A stretch of 64,000 bases of DNA from Oceanobacillus sojae (GTDB lineage: Bacteria > Bacillota > Bacilli > Bacillales > Amphibacillaceae). The notes beneath the pieces were generated by a model, which did not search any database, was not told where the DNA came from, and saw only the letters and a list, made by a program, of their open reading frames with translations. Below, piece by piece: positions 52,910 to 61,614 of this stretch. The first letter of the stretch is position 1; the number at the start of each line of letters is the position of its first letter. The DNA lies in assembly GCF_900162665.1 (NCBI RefSeq), contig NZ_LT727813.1, positions 787,533 through 851,532 of the forward strand, written 5' to 3'. A program made the translations under genes and the position numbers.

Positions 52910-52973
52910 CTGCTTTCTGTTTCAAAAATGAATCACCTCCCTACTGTTGAAGCGTAAGGAGGCAAAGAATAAT

Positions 52974-53300
52974 CTAATACTGATTTAATGCTTTCATGAA
53001 ACGGAGAATATCATCTTCCTGAATCGTATTTACTGCTGCTTTATTACGCTGTTTTTTTCCACATTTGTTACATTCGTGAATAATTTGATAGCCCTTCTTT
53101 CCAGAATAGTCTATCTGAATTGGCCGCATGATTCCTCTACAGGTACTAAGTCTGTCTCCCGGCTCATTATCCAAATGCTTTGAATATAGGCAGAAGGGGC
53201 AATGATTGCGAAAGCTCCCGTTTGTTACTGCCGCCACACCCGCCCCGCAATGCTCACATTGAAAGGCTGTATTTTCTGTTATTCTGCTCAACGTCCTCAT
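52974..53300 (-). CDS. RNHCP domain zinc-finger protein
   Basis: A 108-residue protein with the signature RNHCPFCLYSKHLDNEPGDR, which names the RNHCP family. Three CxxC pairs (CEHC, CPFC, CNKC) suggest bound zinc. Family function is unknown. The ATG at 53300 has a GGAGGAT-type site upstream. A small uncertain gene at 53373 lies on the same strand. Confidence 0.85.
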   Translation of the reverse strand: MRTLSRITENTAFQCEHCGAGVAAVTNGSFRNHCPFCLYSKHLDNEPGDRLSTCRGIMRPIQIDYSGKKGYQIIHECNKCGKKQRNKAAVNTIQEDDILRFMKALNQY

Positions 53301-53372
53301 CCTCCAAGATAATTTTTTTATCTTTGGAGAATGGGTTCTGTTTGTTTTCCTGCTACTTGCAGTTTCAGGCTT

Positions 53373-53570
53373 TTAAGGAGAAGGGACAAATTCACCGTCT
53401 TGTTCTGCAAAACGATTACTTCTAGTTCCAGCTTCACAGGAGCTTATTTCATCTCCTGATCCGGACCACGATTGATTTTGTGAATTTATATCAGCCACTG
53501 TAAGACAGCCAACGCCATCTTCCATTAGTAAGTGTTCTTCCCTAATCACTGACATCGGCATCATCCCCAA
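53373..53570 (-). CDS. Uncharacterised 65-residue protein, possibly with a leader peptide
   Basis: The frame starts at TTG 53570 (or ATG at 53555) and contains GVGCLTVADINSQNQSWSGS; I do not recognise the family. A clear promoter lies at 53648-53676, and the best ribosome site (AGGAGGAG) belongs not to this start but to TTG 53603, which opens a 10-codon frame ending in TAA directly before TTG 53570, in the same frame. So the region may encode a leader peptide plus gene, or one gene broken by an in-frame stop. Confidence 0.4.
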   Translation of the reverse strand: MGMMPMSVIREEHLLMEDGVGCLTVADINSQNQSWSGSGDEISSCEAGTRSNRFAEQDGEFVPSP

Positions 53571-53647
53571 TTAAGGACGTTGATTCCATACTGATATGCG
53601 CAAATGACTCCTCCTCTCTTTTCAAATTTAGATTATTCTCTTTTTTT

Positions 53648-53676
53648 ATTATAGAATGGAAGCATATCATTCACAA
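53648..53676 (-). promoter_or_regulatory. Sigma-A promoter for the 53373 gene
   Basis: TTGTGA (53671-53676) and TATAAT (53648-53653) with a 17-base spacer on the minus strand, followed by a strong ribosome binding site about 35 bases downstream. Confidence 0.65.
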
Positions 53677-53724
53677 CCTCTTCACGAAAGCTGGTTTGAA
53701 TATTTATAGAATGGAGGGGTAGGT

Positions 53725-53850
53725 ATGTTCAAGGAATATGGAGAGTTAAATACAAAATTATATGAAATTACCAAGCCTGTCGGATACTCTATGAGCGGTG
53801 ACATAACTAAAGGAGTGATAGTATCTTGGAGATCCAAACAGAACGACTGA
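53725..53850 (+). pseudogene. 5' stub of a SAM-dependent methyltransferase gene
   Basis: ATG at 53725 follows GGAGGGG. The first 27 residues (MFKEYGELNTKLYEITKPVG, then YSMSGDI) match the start of a class I methyltransferase type common in Bacillus. The frame then runs into the ribosome site of the downstream GNAT gene and stops after 41 codons, so about 200 codons are deleted. The fusion point is near 53805. Confidence 0.5.
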
Positions 53851-54422
53851 TTATACGCCTGTTTACAGCTGCAGACAAGGATATTCAGGCGCTATATGAA
53901 ATATTGAGCGATGAAGTCGTGAATCAATATTTGCCTTTATCCCCTCTCCAAAATATACAAGAAGCGGAAACCTATTATGCTGAAAGGGTTCTTCCCATGT
54001 ATCAAAACAATGCAGGATACTACTTGGCGATTTGTCTAAAAGAAAATAATCTGCCGATTGGCTATGTGACTGTCAGCCTGGGAGAAGGACATGATTTTGG
54101 ATACGCACTAAAAAAAGAATTCTGGGGAAATGGCTATGTGACAGAAGCAGGTCATGCTGTCATTGCAGAGCTAAAAGATACTGGACTCAAGTATATTACT
54201 GCAACACACGATATCCTTAACACCGCCAGCGGGAGAGTTATGCAGAAGCTGGGGATGATTTATCAATATTCTTATAAAGAACAATGGCAGCCAAAGGATA
54301 TTCTCGTTACTTTCCGAATGTATCAGCTTAATTTAGATGATAAAAAAGACCGTGTCTTTAAAAAATATTGGAATATGTACGCTGAACATTTTGTAGAAGA
54401 TATTTCAGATCCCGGAAGATAA
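53826..54422 (+). CDS. GNAT family acetyltransferase
   Basis: A 198-residue GNAT protein (EIQTERLIIRLFTAADKD start, acetyl-CoA region KKEFWGNGYVTEAGHAV, and NTASGRVMQKLGMIYQYSYKE near the end). Start is TTG at 53826, eight bases from AAAGGAGTGA. The site lies within the truncated methyltransferase frame, so the gene may now use that gene's transcript. Substrate unknown. Confidence 0.82.
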   Translation: MEIQTERLIIRLFTAADKDIQALYEILSDEVVNQYLPLSPLQNIQEAETYYAERVLPMYQNNAGYYLAICLKENNLPIGYVTVSLGEGHDFGYALKKEFWGNGYVTEAGHAVIAELKDTGLKYITATHDILNTASGRVMQKLGMIYQYSYKEQWQPKDILVTFRMYQLNLDDKKDRVFKKYWNMYAEHFVEDISDPGR

Positions 54423-54632
54423 TCCCTTTCTAATATTGGGATTATCTTCATTTATGTCAAAAGCAGGGCATTTGAAAACATCAACATTTACCTTATCTTC
54501 GTTTATCAGTTGATACGGTCCCAGTGAATAATTAACTGTGAATTTCATATATCTGCTTCACTTAATCTATCTTTCAACATTCCATATTCATTCAATTATA
54601 TCAATTCCCCATAAAACAGCTTAAAATTTTTA

Positions 54633-54688
54633 TTGACAAACTTGTATATACAAGTTAAACTGAAAACGTTAACACTTGTATATACAAG
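54633..54688 (+). promoter_or_regulatory. tre promoter with two TreR operators and a cre site
   Basis: TTGACA (54633-54638) and TAAACT (54656-54661), 17 apart. Two identical 14-bp palindromes CTTGTATATACAAG lie at 54641-54654 (in the spacer) and 54675-54688. A perfect cre, TGAAAACGTTAACA, is at 54661-54674, exactly between them. This matches the TreR/CcpA control known in B. subtilis. Confidence 0.9.
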
Positions 54689-54709
54689 ATATGAAAAGGA
54701 GGAATGACA

Positions 54710-56143
54710 TTGAGTAAATACACAGCTCCATCAAAAGAATTATTGGAAAAAGTCGGTGGAAGTGACAACATCTCTGTCGTGACGCATTGTGCAACCAGAA
54801 TGCGATTTGTCTTAAATGATCCAGAAAAAGCAGATGTAAAAGCTATTGAAGATATCGATATTGTAAAAGGAACATTCACACAGGCTGGACAATTCCAGGT
54901 TATTATCGGAAATGAAGTCGCTTCCTTTTATAATGAATTTACGAAAATAGCTGGTGTCGGCGATACTTCTAAAGAAGATGTCAAAGAAGCAGCGAAACAA
55001 AATATGAATTTTATCCAACGGTTAATGGCGCACTTAGCAGATATTTTTACGCCGATTATCCCGGCACTTGTTGTAGGGGGACTGATTTTAGGTTTCCGGA
55101 ATGTCATTGGTGAAATTGAAATGCTGGAAAATGGAACAATGACATTAGCGGCATCCTCGCAATTTTGGTCGGGATTATATGATTTTCTCTGGTTAATTGC
55201 TGAAGCTATCTTTCATTTTCTCCCTGTTGCTATTACCTGGTCTATTTCCAGAAAGATGGGAACAACGCAAGTACTCGGAATTATTTTAGGTCTTACACTC
55301 GTTTCACCACAGCTTTTAAATGCTTATGGCGTTGCAGAAGCAACAGAAATACCAGTCTGGGATTTTGGATTTTTCCAAATTGAAATGATTGGTTATCAAG
55401 CACAGGTTATCCCGGCTATTTTAGCAGGTTTCGTATTAGCTTATTTAGAAATATGGCTCCGTAAAATCATCCCGCAAGTGGTATCGATGATCTTTGTACC
55501 TTTCTTTGCATTACTTCCAGCTGTGATCATAGCTCATGTTGTGCTAGGTCCAATCGGCTGGACCATTGGTTCATGGATCTCAACTGTTGTCTATGATGGA
55601 TTAACTTCGGCATTTGGGTGGTTGTTTGCTGCAGTATTTGGTTTTGCCTACGCACCACTCGTTATTACAGGTTTACATCATATGACAAATGCCATTGACT
55701 TGCAATTAATGAGCGAATTTAATGGTACAAATCTCTGGCCAATGATTGCTTTATCTAATATTGCACAGGGCTCTGCTGTTGTAGCAATGATTTACCTTAA
55801 CCGAAAAGATAAGAAGGAGCAGCAGGTATCTATTCCAGCCGCTATCTCCTGTTATTTAGGAGTTACAGAACCGGCACTATTCGGTATTAATTTACGCTAT
55901 TTGTTCCCATTTATCGCCGGTATGACAGGCTCTGCTGTTGCAGCAGTTATATCTGTCGGATCCGGTGTTATGGCTAACTCCATCGGTGTCGGCGGTATAC
56001 CTGGAATTTTATCTATTCAATTACCACATATGCTGATGTTTGCTGTAGCTATGGTTGCAGCTATGGTGATTCCGTTTATCTTAACAATTGTTCTATCCAG
56101 AACAAAAATGGGTGTAGATGCATACAAACGCTTAGGTAAATAA
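54710..56143 (+). CDS. treP: PTS trehalose-specific EIIBC component
   Basis: A 477-residue PTS permease with EIIB domain (1-90; phosphorylated Cys27 in VVTHCATRMRF) and membrane EIIC domain (about 105-470; GITDLxxH-like region and ITGLHHMTNAIDLQ). It imports trehalose as trehalose-6-phosphate. TTG at 54710 is seven bases from AGGAGG, while the ATG at 54704 is only one base from it, so TTG is preferred. EIIA is not fused and not nearby; the general glucose-type EIIA probably serves. First gene of the tre operon. Confidence 0.93.
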   Translation: MSKYTAPSKELLEKVGGSDNISVVTHCATRMRFVLNDPEKADVKAIEDIDIVKGTFTQAGQFQVIIGNEVASFYNEFTKIAGVGDTSKEDVKEAAKQNMNFIQRLMAHLADIFTPIIPALVVGGLILGFRNVIGEIEMLENGTMTLAASSQFWSGLYDFLWLIAEAIFHFLPVAITWSISRKMGTTQVLGIILGLTLVSPQLLNAYGVAEATEIPVWDFGFFQIEMIGYQAQVIPAILAGFVLAYLEIWLRKIIPQVVSMIFVPFFALLPAVIIAHVVLGPIGWTIGSWISTVVYDGLTSAFGWLFAAVFGFAYAPLVITGLHHMTNAIDLQLMSEFNGTNLWPMIALSNIAQGSAVVAMIYLNRKDKKEQQVSIPAAISCYLGVTEPALFGINLRYLFPFIAGMTGSAVAAVISVGSGVMANSIGVGGIPGILSIQLPHMLMFAVAMVAAMVIPFILTIVLSRTKMGVDAYKRLGK

Positions 56144-56227
56144 AAATAAGGAGGGAGTCTATCCCTCCTCTTTCATTGATATACAACGGGAAATAATTGA
56201 AACAAAGCAGTATTTAGGAGGTTGACT

Positions 56228-57913
56228 ATGCAAGAAAAATGGTGGCAAAAATCCGTCGTCTATCAAATTTATCCAAAAAGCTTTAATGATACGACAGGTA
56301 ATGGAATGGGAGACATTAACGGAATTACAGAAAAATTGGATTATATCAAAGAACTGGGGGTCGATGTGATTTGGCTTACCCCTATTTATGTTTCTCCTCA
56401 AAATGACAATGGATATGATATTGCAGATTATTATGCCATTCAGTCGGACTACGGAACAATGGAAGACTTTGAAATAATGCTGGAAAAAGCACACAAATTA
56501 GAGTTAAAAGTGATTATGGATATCGTTGTTAATCATACATCAACCGAACATAAATGGTTCCAGGAAGCCAGGAAATCAAAAGATAATCCTTATAGAAATT
56601 ATTATATTTGGAAGGATGGCAAATCTGGAGAACCGCCGACAAACTGGGAATCCAAATTCGGCGGCAATGCTTGGGAATACGATGAAACAACTGGTTCTTA
56701 TTATTTACATCTCTTTGATGTTACCCAGGCTGATCTTAACTGGGAAAATGAAAAAGTCCGCAATGATGTCTATCAAATGATGAACTTTTGGCTGGATAAA
56801 GGGGTAGATGGCTTCCGGATGGATGTTATCAATTTAATTTCCAAAGACCAGCGTTTCCCAAATGATGACGGCAGTGTCGCTCCGGGAGATGGACGTAAAT
56901 TCTATACAGACGGACCGCGGGTACATGAATTTCTCCATGAAATGAACCAGGAAGTGTTTAAAGGCCGTGAAACGATTACCGTTGGAGAAATGTCATCCAC
57001 TTCTATGGAGGATTGTATCAAGTATTCGAATCCGGCACGCGAAGAACTGGGTATGACATTTAACTTTCATCATTTAAAGGTTGATTATCCAAATGGTAAA
57101 AAATGGACAAAAGCACCGTTTGATTTTCTTTATCTCAAACAACTGCTATCTGACTGGCAGACAGGCATGCAGGAAGGCGGCGGCTGGAATGCGTTATTCT
57201 GGTGTAATCACGATCAGCCGCGAATTGTATCCCGCTTTGGAAATGATACAACCTATCATAAGGAATCGGCAAAAATGCTGGCAACAACGATTCATATGAT
57301 GCAGGGTACGCCTTATATTTATCAGGGAGAAGAGATTGGAATGACCAATGCCGGCTTTGATGATATTAGCCAGTACAGGGATGTAGAATCACTGAATATG
57401 TACAAAATAAAGAAAGCAGAAGGTTTATCCGATCAGGAAATCATTGAAATTCTTCAGGAAAAATCACGGGATAATGCAAGAACACCAATGCAATGGGATA
57501 ATACAGCCAATGCCGGATTTACAGAAGGAACTCCTTGGATCGGTCTTCCTGATAATTATCAGAAAATCAATACGGAAGCTGCAACTGCTGATAAAACATC
57601 TATTTTTCACCATTACCAAAGACTAATCCAGCTTCGAAAAGAGTATCAAGTTATTACTGACGGAGAATATCAGCTCATTTTGCCCAATGACTTTGCAATT
57701 TTTGCGTATATAAGAGAAAATAAAGATACAAAACTATTAGTAGTAAACAATTTTTATGCAAAAGAAGCAAAGCTGGAGTTACCTGAATCGATTCATCGTA
57801 CATTTACAGACAGTGAGATTTTACTTTCTAATTACACAGATTCTCCATCTTTAGTTTCAGATCCGATTTCACTGCGGCCGTATGAGTCTATTGTTTATTA
57901 TCTAAAGAAATAA
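56228..57913 (+). CDS. treA: Trehalose-6-phosphate hydrolase (GH13)
   Basis: A 561-residue cytoplasmic GH13 enzyme cleaving trehalose-6-phosphate to glucose and glucose-6-phosphate. Signature residues: nucleophile Asp199 in DGFRMDV, acid Glu254 in VGEMSS and the final Asp in CNHDQPR; the start reads KWWQKSVVYQIYPKSF. ATG at 56228 follows AGGAGG. It ends at the base before the first possible treR codon. The name treC is used for the same enzyme in other bacteria. Confidence 0.95.
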   Translation: MQEKWWQKSVVYQIYPKSFNDTTGNGMGDINGITEKLDYIKELGVDVIWLTPIYVSPQNDNGYDIADYYAIQSDYGTMEDFEIMLEKAHKLELKVIMDIVVNHTSTEHKWFQEARKSKDNPYRNYYIWKDGKSGEPPTNWESKFGGNAWEYDETTGSYYLHLFDVTQADLNWENEKVRNDVYQMMNFWLDKGVDGFRMDVINLISKDQRFPNDDGSVAPGDGRKFYTDGPRVHEFLHEMNQEVFKGRETITVGEMSSTSMEDCIKYSNPAREELGMTFNFHHLKVDYPNGKKWTKAPFDFLYLKQLLSDWQTGMQEGGGWNALFWCNHDQPRIVSRFGNDTTYHKESAKMLATTIHMMQGTPYIYQGEEIGMTNAGFDDISQYRDVESLNMYKIKKAEGLSDQEIIEILQEKSRDNARTPMQWDNTANAGFTEGTPWIGLPDNYQKINTEAATADKTSIFHHYQRLIQLRKEYQVITDGEYQLILPNDFAIFAYIRENKDTKLLVVNNFYAKEAKLELPESIHRTFTDSEILLSNYTDSPSLVSDPISLRPYESIVYYLKK

Positions 57914-57928
57914 ATGGAGTTAGTTGCG

Positions 57929-58642
57929 ATGCGAAATAAGTATTTGATTATTTATCAGGAAATGGCTCAAAAAATAGAAAAAGAAACATTTAAAGCAAAT
58001 GAATTCCTTCCGTCGGAAAATGAATTAGCTGAGCAATATCAGACATCACGGGAAACGATTCGGAAGGCTTTAAATCTGCTTGCCCAAAATGGGTACATTC
58101 AAAAAATCCGCGGCAAGGGATCGACGGTGATTGAACGGAATAAATTTGATTTCCCGGTATCCGGTCTGGTCAGCTTTAAAGAACTGGCTGATAAAATGGG
58201 AGAAAAGCCGATTACAACGGTTCATCAATGTGCAAAAATCAGCGCAAATGATTTTATCCAGAAGCAATTAAAGCTGGCAGAGGATCAGGAGGTTTGGGAA
58301 ATCATTCGGACCCGTTCCTTCTCTGGACAGCGCATCATTTTGGACAAGGATTATTTAATAACCAAAACCGTTCAGCACATCTCTATGGATATCGCAGAAG
58401 CTTCTATTTATGACTATCTTGAAAATAAATTAGGCCTTATCATCAGCTTTGCAAAAAAAGAAATTATTGTTGAGGAACCGACAGCAGAAGATCATGAGCT
58501 ATTGGATTTAGAAGGGTTTTATAATGTGGTGGTTATTAAAAACTATGTCTATTTGGATGATGCGACATTATTTCAATATACCGAATCCAGACACCGTCCA
58601 GATAAGTTCAGGTTCGTTGACTTTGCCAGGAGAGAACATTAG
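57929..58642 (+). CDS. treR: Trehalose operon repressor, GntR/HutC type
   Basis: A 237-residue regulator with a GntR winged helix (about 5-70, LPSENELAEQYQTSRETIRKAL within it) and a UTRA effector domain (about 90-235) that binds trehalose-6-phosphate. The ATG at 57929 has GGAG at nine bases; an ATG at 57914 directly follows the treA stop but lacks a site. Binds the two operators before treP. Ends in a strong terminator. Confidence 0.92.
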   Translation: MRNKYLIIYQEMAQKIEKETFKANEFLPSENELAEQYQTSRETIRKALNLLAQNGYIQKIRGKGSTVIERNKFDFPVSGLVSFKELADKMGEKPITTVHQCAKISANDFIQKQLKLAEDQEVWEIIRTRSFSGQRIILDKDYLITKTVQHISMDIAEASIYDYLENKLGLIISFAKKEIIVEEPTAEDHELLDLEGFYNVVVIKNYVYLDDATLFQYTESRHRPDKFRFVDFARREH

Positions 58643-58688
58643 AAGAAGGCTGATATAAGTACTTAATTGCTTATATCAGCCTTCTTCT
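58641..58688 (+). terminator. tre operon terminator
   Basis: Perfect 19-bp arms (58641-58659 and 58670-58688) starting inside the treR stop codon, followed by a short T-run. Confidence 0.85.
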
Positions 58689-58897
58689 CTTTACAATATT
58701 CTTTTGACAGATGATTAGGGGATAACGTACTCACGTTAAAAATCAATAAAGCTGTCCATTTCCCGCTTCATACGACATTCGGGAGATCTTTTCGGATCGT
58801 GAAACCCCATCTTTTTTTCGCTTCCGCCTACGTTGCTTTCGTCTTTGGTTTTCCCATGCTGCTCTTCCTTTCCTAATTGTCGTAAACTCCTTCGTTC

Positions 58898-59299
58898 CTA
58901 ATCTATTAACACTTTCTCCTCCGTATAAAACAAATGTGAAAAGCATCTGCAGTCCGATGAGCCAAACCCTTTTACCGGCGTTGTCCCGCCATTTTCCCGC
59001 CTCAGCCTTTCGAAAAGACCACATTCCCCTTCTATATCCGGATAAGTTTGCACAGCCTGAATTTGCAGGTAAGGACGTAAGTAATCGATATGCCAGCGCA
59101 ACTTTTTATCCATCTGGATATGCCGGTCCACCCGTGCACGAATATTTCGCTTTGCGCTTCCTACGTAAACATAATAACCCTCTGGAAAATTAAATTCTCC
59201 CAGTTTGCCGATAGTAACCGCTTCTGCATCTTCCGGAAGCCATGCCTTCACGCAATAAAGTGTATCCGTTTCCCGCACAGAATAATTTACAGGCTTCAT
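58898..59299 (-). CDS. GIY-YIG-like DUF123 protein
   Basis: A 133-residue protein of the DUF123 family, related to GIY-YIG nucleases: GYYVYVGSAKRNIRARVDRH, then KLRWHIDYLRPY, then ECGLFERL and a final GFGSSDCRCFSHLFY. Start at ATG 59299 follows GGGGTGG; a GTG at 59311 is in frame. Nuclease activity is suggested by fold only. The region 58643-58897 beyond it holds basic short frames with no convincing gene. Confidence 0.82.
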   Translation of the reverse strand: MKPVNYSVRETDTLYCVKAWLPEDAEAVTIGKLGEFNFPEGYYVYVGSAKRNIRARVDRHIQMDKKLRWHIDYLRPYLQIQAVQTYPDIEGECGLFERLRRENGGTTPVKGFGSSDCRCFSHLFYTEEKVLID

Positions 59300-59457
59300 T
59301 TGTTTTGCCACCCCGATTGCTCTTGATTCCGTTTAAGAAATTTCTCAAAACGTTCTTCGCTTCCTATTTGTTATTATTATATCTTAAAAAATCAGCTGAC
59401 AAAATGATCAACGTCTAATATACAATTTCCCTTCAAAATCTTTTTATAAATTTAAAC

Positions 59458-59488
59458 TTGAACCTTACGTCACGTAATGTTTTATCCT
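59458..59488 (+). promoter_or_regulatory. MerR-type promoter (19-bp spacer) of the Hsp33-merR operon
   Basis: TTGAAC (59458-59463) and TATCCT (59483-59488) are separated by 19 bases. The spacer holds a 9-1-9 dyad, ACCTTACGT-C-ACGTAATGT (59462-59480), with one mismatch. Overlong spacer plus dyad is the hallmark of MerR-family controlled promoters. Confidence 0.8.
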
Positions 59489-59511
59489 ATTATTAGAAGG
59501 GAGCAGATAAA

Positions 59512-60384
59512 ATGACGAATGAAATTATCAGAGCACTTGTTTTAGATAAAAGTATCCGTTTATACTTTACGGACAATACAAAAGTTCTACAAGAAATCAT
59601 GGAATTAAGTAAAATAAAGGATAAGGTCTGTTATTTGGCACTAGCTAAATCTGTTTCCATTATGAGCCTGCTTTCTGTAACCTTAAAGACTAACGAGCGA
59701 ATCAGTGCTGTTATTACATTGACTAATCAAAAGCAAAAAATTTATGCAGATACAGATGCAGCAGGAAATGTACGCGGCTATGTTAATCAAGCACTGTTAG
59801 AAGCGCACCAGCAGCAAAATTCAGATCAATCTCTTCAGGAATTTATCGGTCCAAATGCTTCTATACGGATGATGAAGGGATTTGAAATGAACCAATTCAC
59901 AGGGATTACAGATATGTCTTATCAAAATATGGATGACGATTTTGCATATTATTTTAAACAGAGTGAGCAGACAGACACTATGCTTCAAACAAACATGGAA
60001 TTTGATAATAATCACTTTCTTATCAAAAGCTATGGAATCTATGCTCAGGCACTTCCCGGGACAAAAGAAGGTTCATTAGAGTATGTCCGGGAGCAATTTG
60101 CAGCAGAGAATCTTGCTCCTCTGCTGCTTGAAATGAATGATGCAGAAATAGAAAAAGAGTTAAATCAGCGCTTTAATAACTCAAAGGTAATGGAACGAAA
60201 ATCGATACAATTTACCTGCCACTGCTCGAAGGAAATGTTTTATGGCTTTCTATTTTCGTTATCTGATGAAGAATTGCAAAAAGCTATCGACTTAAATATC
60301 TCTATCGATACAAAATGTCATATTTGCGGCAGACAATATACTTTCAGTCCTTCTGAAATAAAAACACTTTTACAAACGAGGTGA
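59512..60384 (+). CDS. Hsp33 family redox-regulated chaperone (HslO-like)
   Basis: A 290-residue Hsp33-type protein. The C-terminal redox switch is complete: CHC at 236-238 and CHIC at 269-272, which bind zinc when reduced and form disulfides under oxidation to activate holdase function. The N-terminal domain is recognisable but divergent from the housekeeping HslO sequences I know. It starts behind AGAAGGGAG and is followed after four bases by a MerR gene, sharing its 19-bp-spacer promoter, so it appears to be a regulated paralogue. Confidence 0.85.
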   Translation: MTNEIIRALVLDKSIRLYFTDNTKVLQEIMELSKIKDKVCYLALAKSVSIMSLLSVTLKTNERISAVITLTNQKQKIYADTDAAGNVRGYVNQALLEAHQQQNSDQSLQEFIGPNASIRMMKGFEMNQFTGITDMSYQNMDDDFAYYFKQSEQTDTMLQTNMEFDNNHFLIKSYGIYAQALPGTKEGSLEYVREQFAAENLAPLLLEMNDAEIEKELNQRFNNSKVMERKSIQFTCHCSKEMFYGFLFSLSDEELQKAIDLNISIDTKCHICGRQYTFSPSEIKTLLQTR

Positions 60385-60388
60385 GTAC

Positions 60389-61111
60389 ATGCAAAATTAC
60401 TGGACTACCGGTCAATTAGCCACTCTTACAGGTCTGTCCATCCGCACACTGAGATATTACGATCAAATCGGCTTATTTTCACCTTCACTTTATACAGAAG
60501 CAGGACATCGGCGCTATACCGGGGAGGATATGCAGCTGTTGTTACAAATTCTTGTATTGAAAAAAATGCATTTGCCTCTGGAGGAGATAAAAGAGATTAT
60601 TCGTACAAGCAGCCAGGATATGCTGGGTACACTGGATCAGCAGATTAATCGGGTTAAATCAGAGATAACTATGCAGCAAAAGCTGTTACAGCAGCTGGAG
60701 CAGACCAGGATGGAAGCTGTTAAATCAGAGCGTATTTCCGTTGAAGGTCTAACCTCACTCTTTGAGTTAATCCAGTTCAATCATTCCAGTTATTTTACAG
60801 AGGAACAGCTTCAAAAAATGAGAGAGTACTACCTCAATACAAGTGATACAGCTTTAAAACTAGGGAAAAAACAATTTAAGGATCTTTTAAAAGCATTAAA
60901 AGACAGTAAGGAAAAACAAATTCCTCCACAAGATCCGTCTGTGCAGGAGTTAGCAAAAAAGTGGCAGGGATTAACGAATATTTTTTCAGATGGAGATAAT
61001 GGAATCACTAAGAATGCTGAAAAATTCTATGCTGAGAATCCCCAGCCTGCACTGCATTATGGCTTGGATAGTACGTTATATAAGTATATTCAGGAGGCCT
61101 TGGAAGAATAA
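60389..61111 (+). CDS. MerR family activator
   Basis: A 240-residue MerR protein. DNA-binding domain 1-70 (TTGQLATLTGLSIRTLRYYD, then HRRYTGEDMQLLLQI), long dimerisation helix (about 75-120) and a TipAS-like C-terminal domain (about 125-240, with LTSLFELIQFNHSSYF and EKFYAENPQPALHYGL). It has no cysteine cluster, so a metal-sensor role is unlikely; TipAS domains bind small hydrophobic ligands. It follows the Hsp33 gene by four bases and probably controls the promoter at 59458. Confidence 0.85.
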   Translation: MQNYWTTGQLATLTGLSIRTLRYYDQIGLFSPSLYTEAGHRRYTGEDMQLLLQILVLKKMHLPLEEIKEIIRTSSQDMLGTLDQQINRVKSEITMQQKLLQQLEQTRMEAVKSERISVEGLTSLFELIQFNHSSYFTEEQLQKMREYYLNTSDTALKLGKKQFKDLLKALKDSKEKQIPPQDPSVQELAKKWQGLTNIFSDGDNGITKNAEKFYAENPQPALHYGLDSTLYKYIQEALEE

Positions 61112-61250
61112 AAGAAAAGAAACAAGTATGACAGTTCACTGCAGTAAATATCTATTTATATTAGAAAACTTGGTTGTCACCAAGCTTTTTAGGTGACAGC
61201 CTTAGTTACACTTATGCAGTAATAAAGTTTATACTTTCTTAACTGTTAAA

Positions 61251-61288
61251 AAAGGCTAACATATGAAATCCAGTTTGAGTTAGCCTTT
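61251..61288 (-). terminator. Toxin-antitoxin terminator
   Basis: Perfect 10-bp arms (61251-61260 and 61279-61288); the minus strand continues TTTTTTT. Twelve bases past the toxin stop. On the plus strand it may also end the Hsp33-merR transcript. Confidence 0.75.
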
Positions 61289-61299
61289 ATCTAAAATTA

Positions 61300-61614
61300 T
61301 TAAATTAAATCATTATACTTCTGGGCACCATATAAAACACGCATAACAAATACACTTTTGTCCTTAATTAAATAAAAAACAATATAATTCTCAACAATAA
61401 GTTTACGATAACCTTTATCCTTTAATATATCATCTGCTACTAACTCACACGAAAATGGAAATATACCTAACCTTTTAATTTTAAGTTCTATCTTATTTAT
61501 TAATTTATCCGCAGCATCTTGATTGTACAAATTTCCAGATATATACTTGTAAATTTCATCCAAATCTTTTACAGCTTTCGGAGCTATCTTAACTATATAT
61601 TTATTATTTTCCAT
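61300..61614 (-). CDS. RelE/ParE-type toxin
   Basis: A 104-residue RelE/ParE-fold protein (KIAPKAVKDLDEIYKYIS, then IFPFSCELV, YRKLIVENYIVFYLI and RVLYGAQKYNDLI). RelE members cleave mRNA on the ribosome, while ParE members poison gyrase; sequence alone does not settle which. Its start overlaps the end of the antitoxin gene by 11 bases, so expression follows antitoxin translation. Confidence 0.88.
   Translation of the reverse strand: MENNKYIVKIAPKAVKDLDEIYKYISGNLYNQDAADKLINKIELKIKRLGIFPFSCELVADDILKDKGYRKLIVENYIVFYLIKDKSVFVMRVLYGAQKYNDLI

Noticed and set aside
58743-59024. 93-codon basic minus-strand frame overlapping the DUF123 gene
   Set aside because: Overlaps a confident gene by over 120 bases on the same strand and has no ribosome site; only its last part is unexplained and is reported separately as a weak finding.
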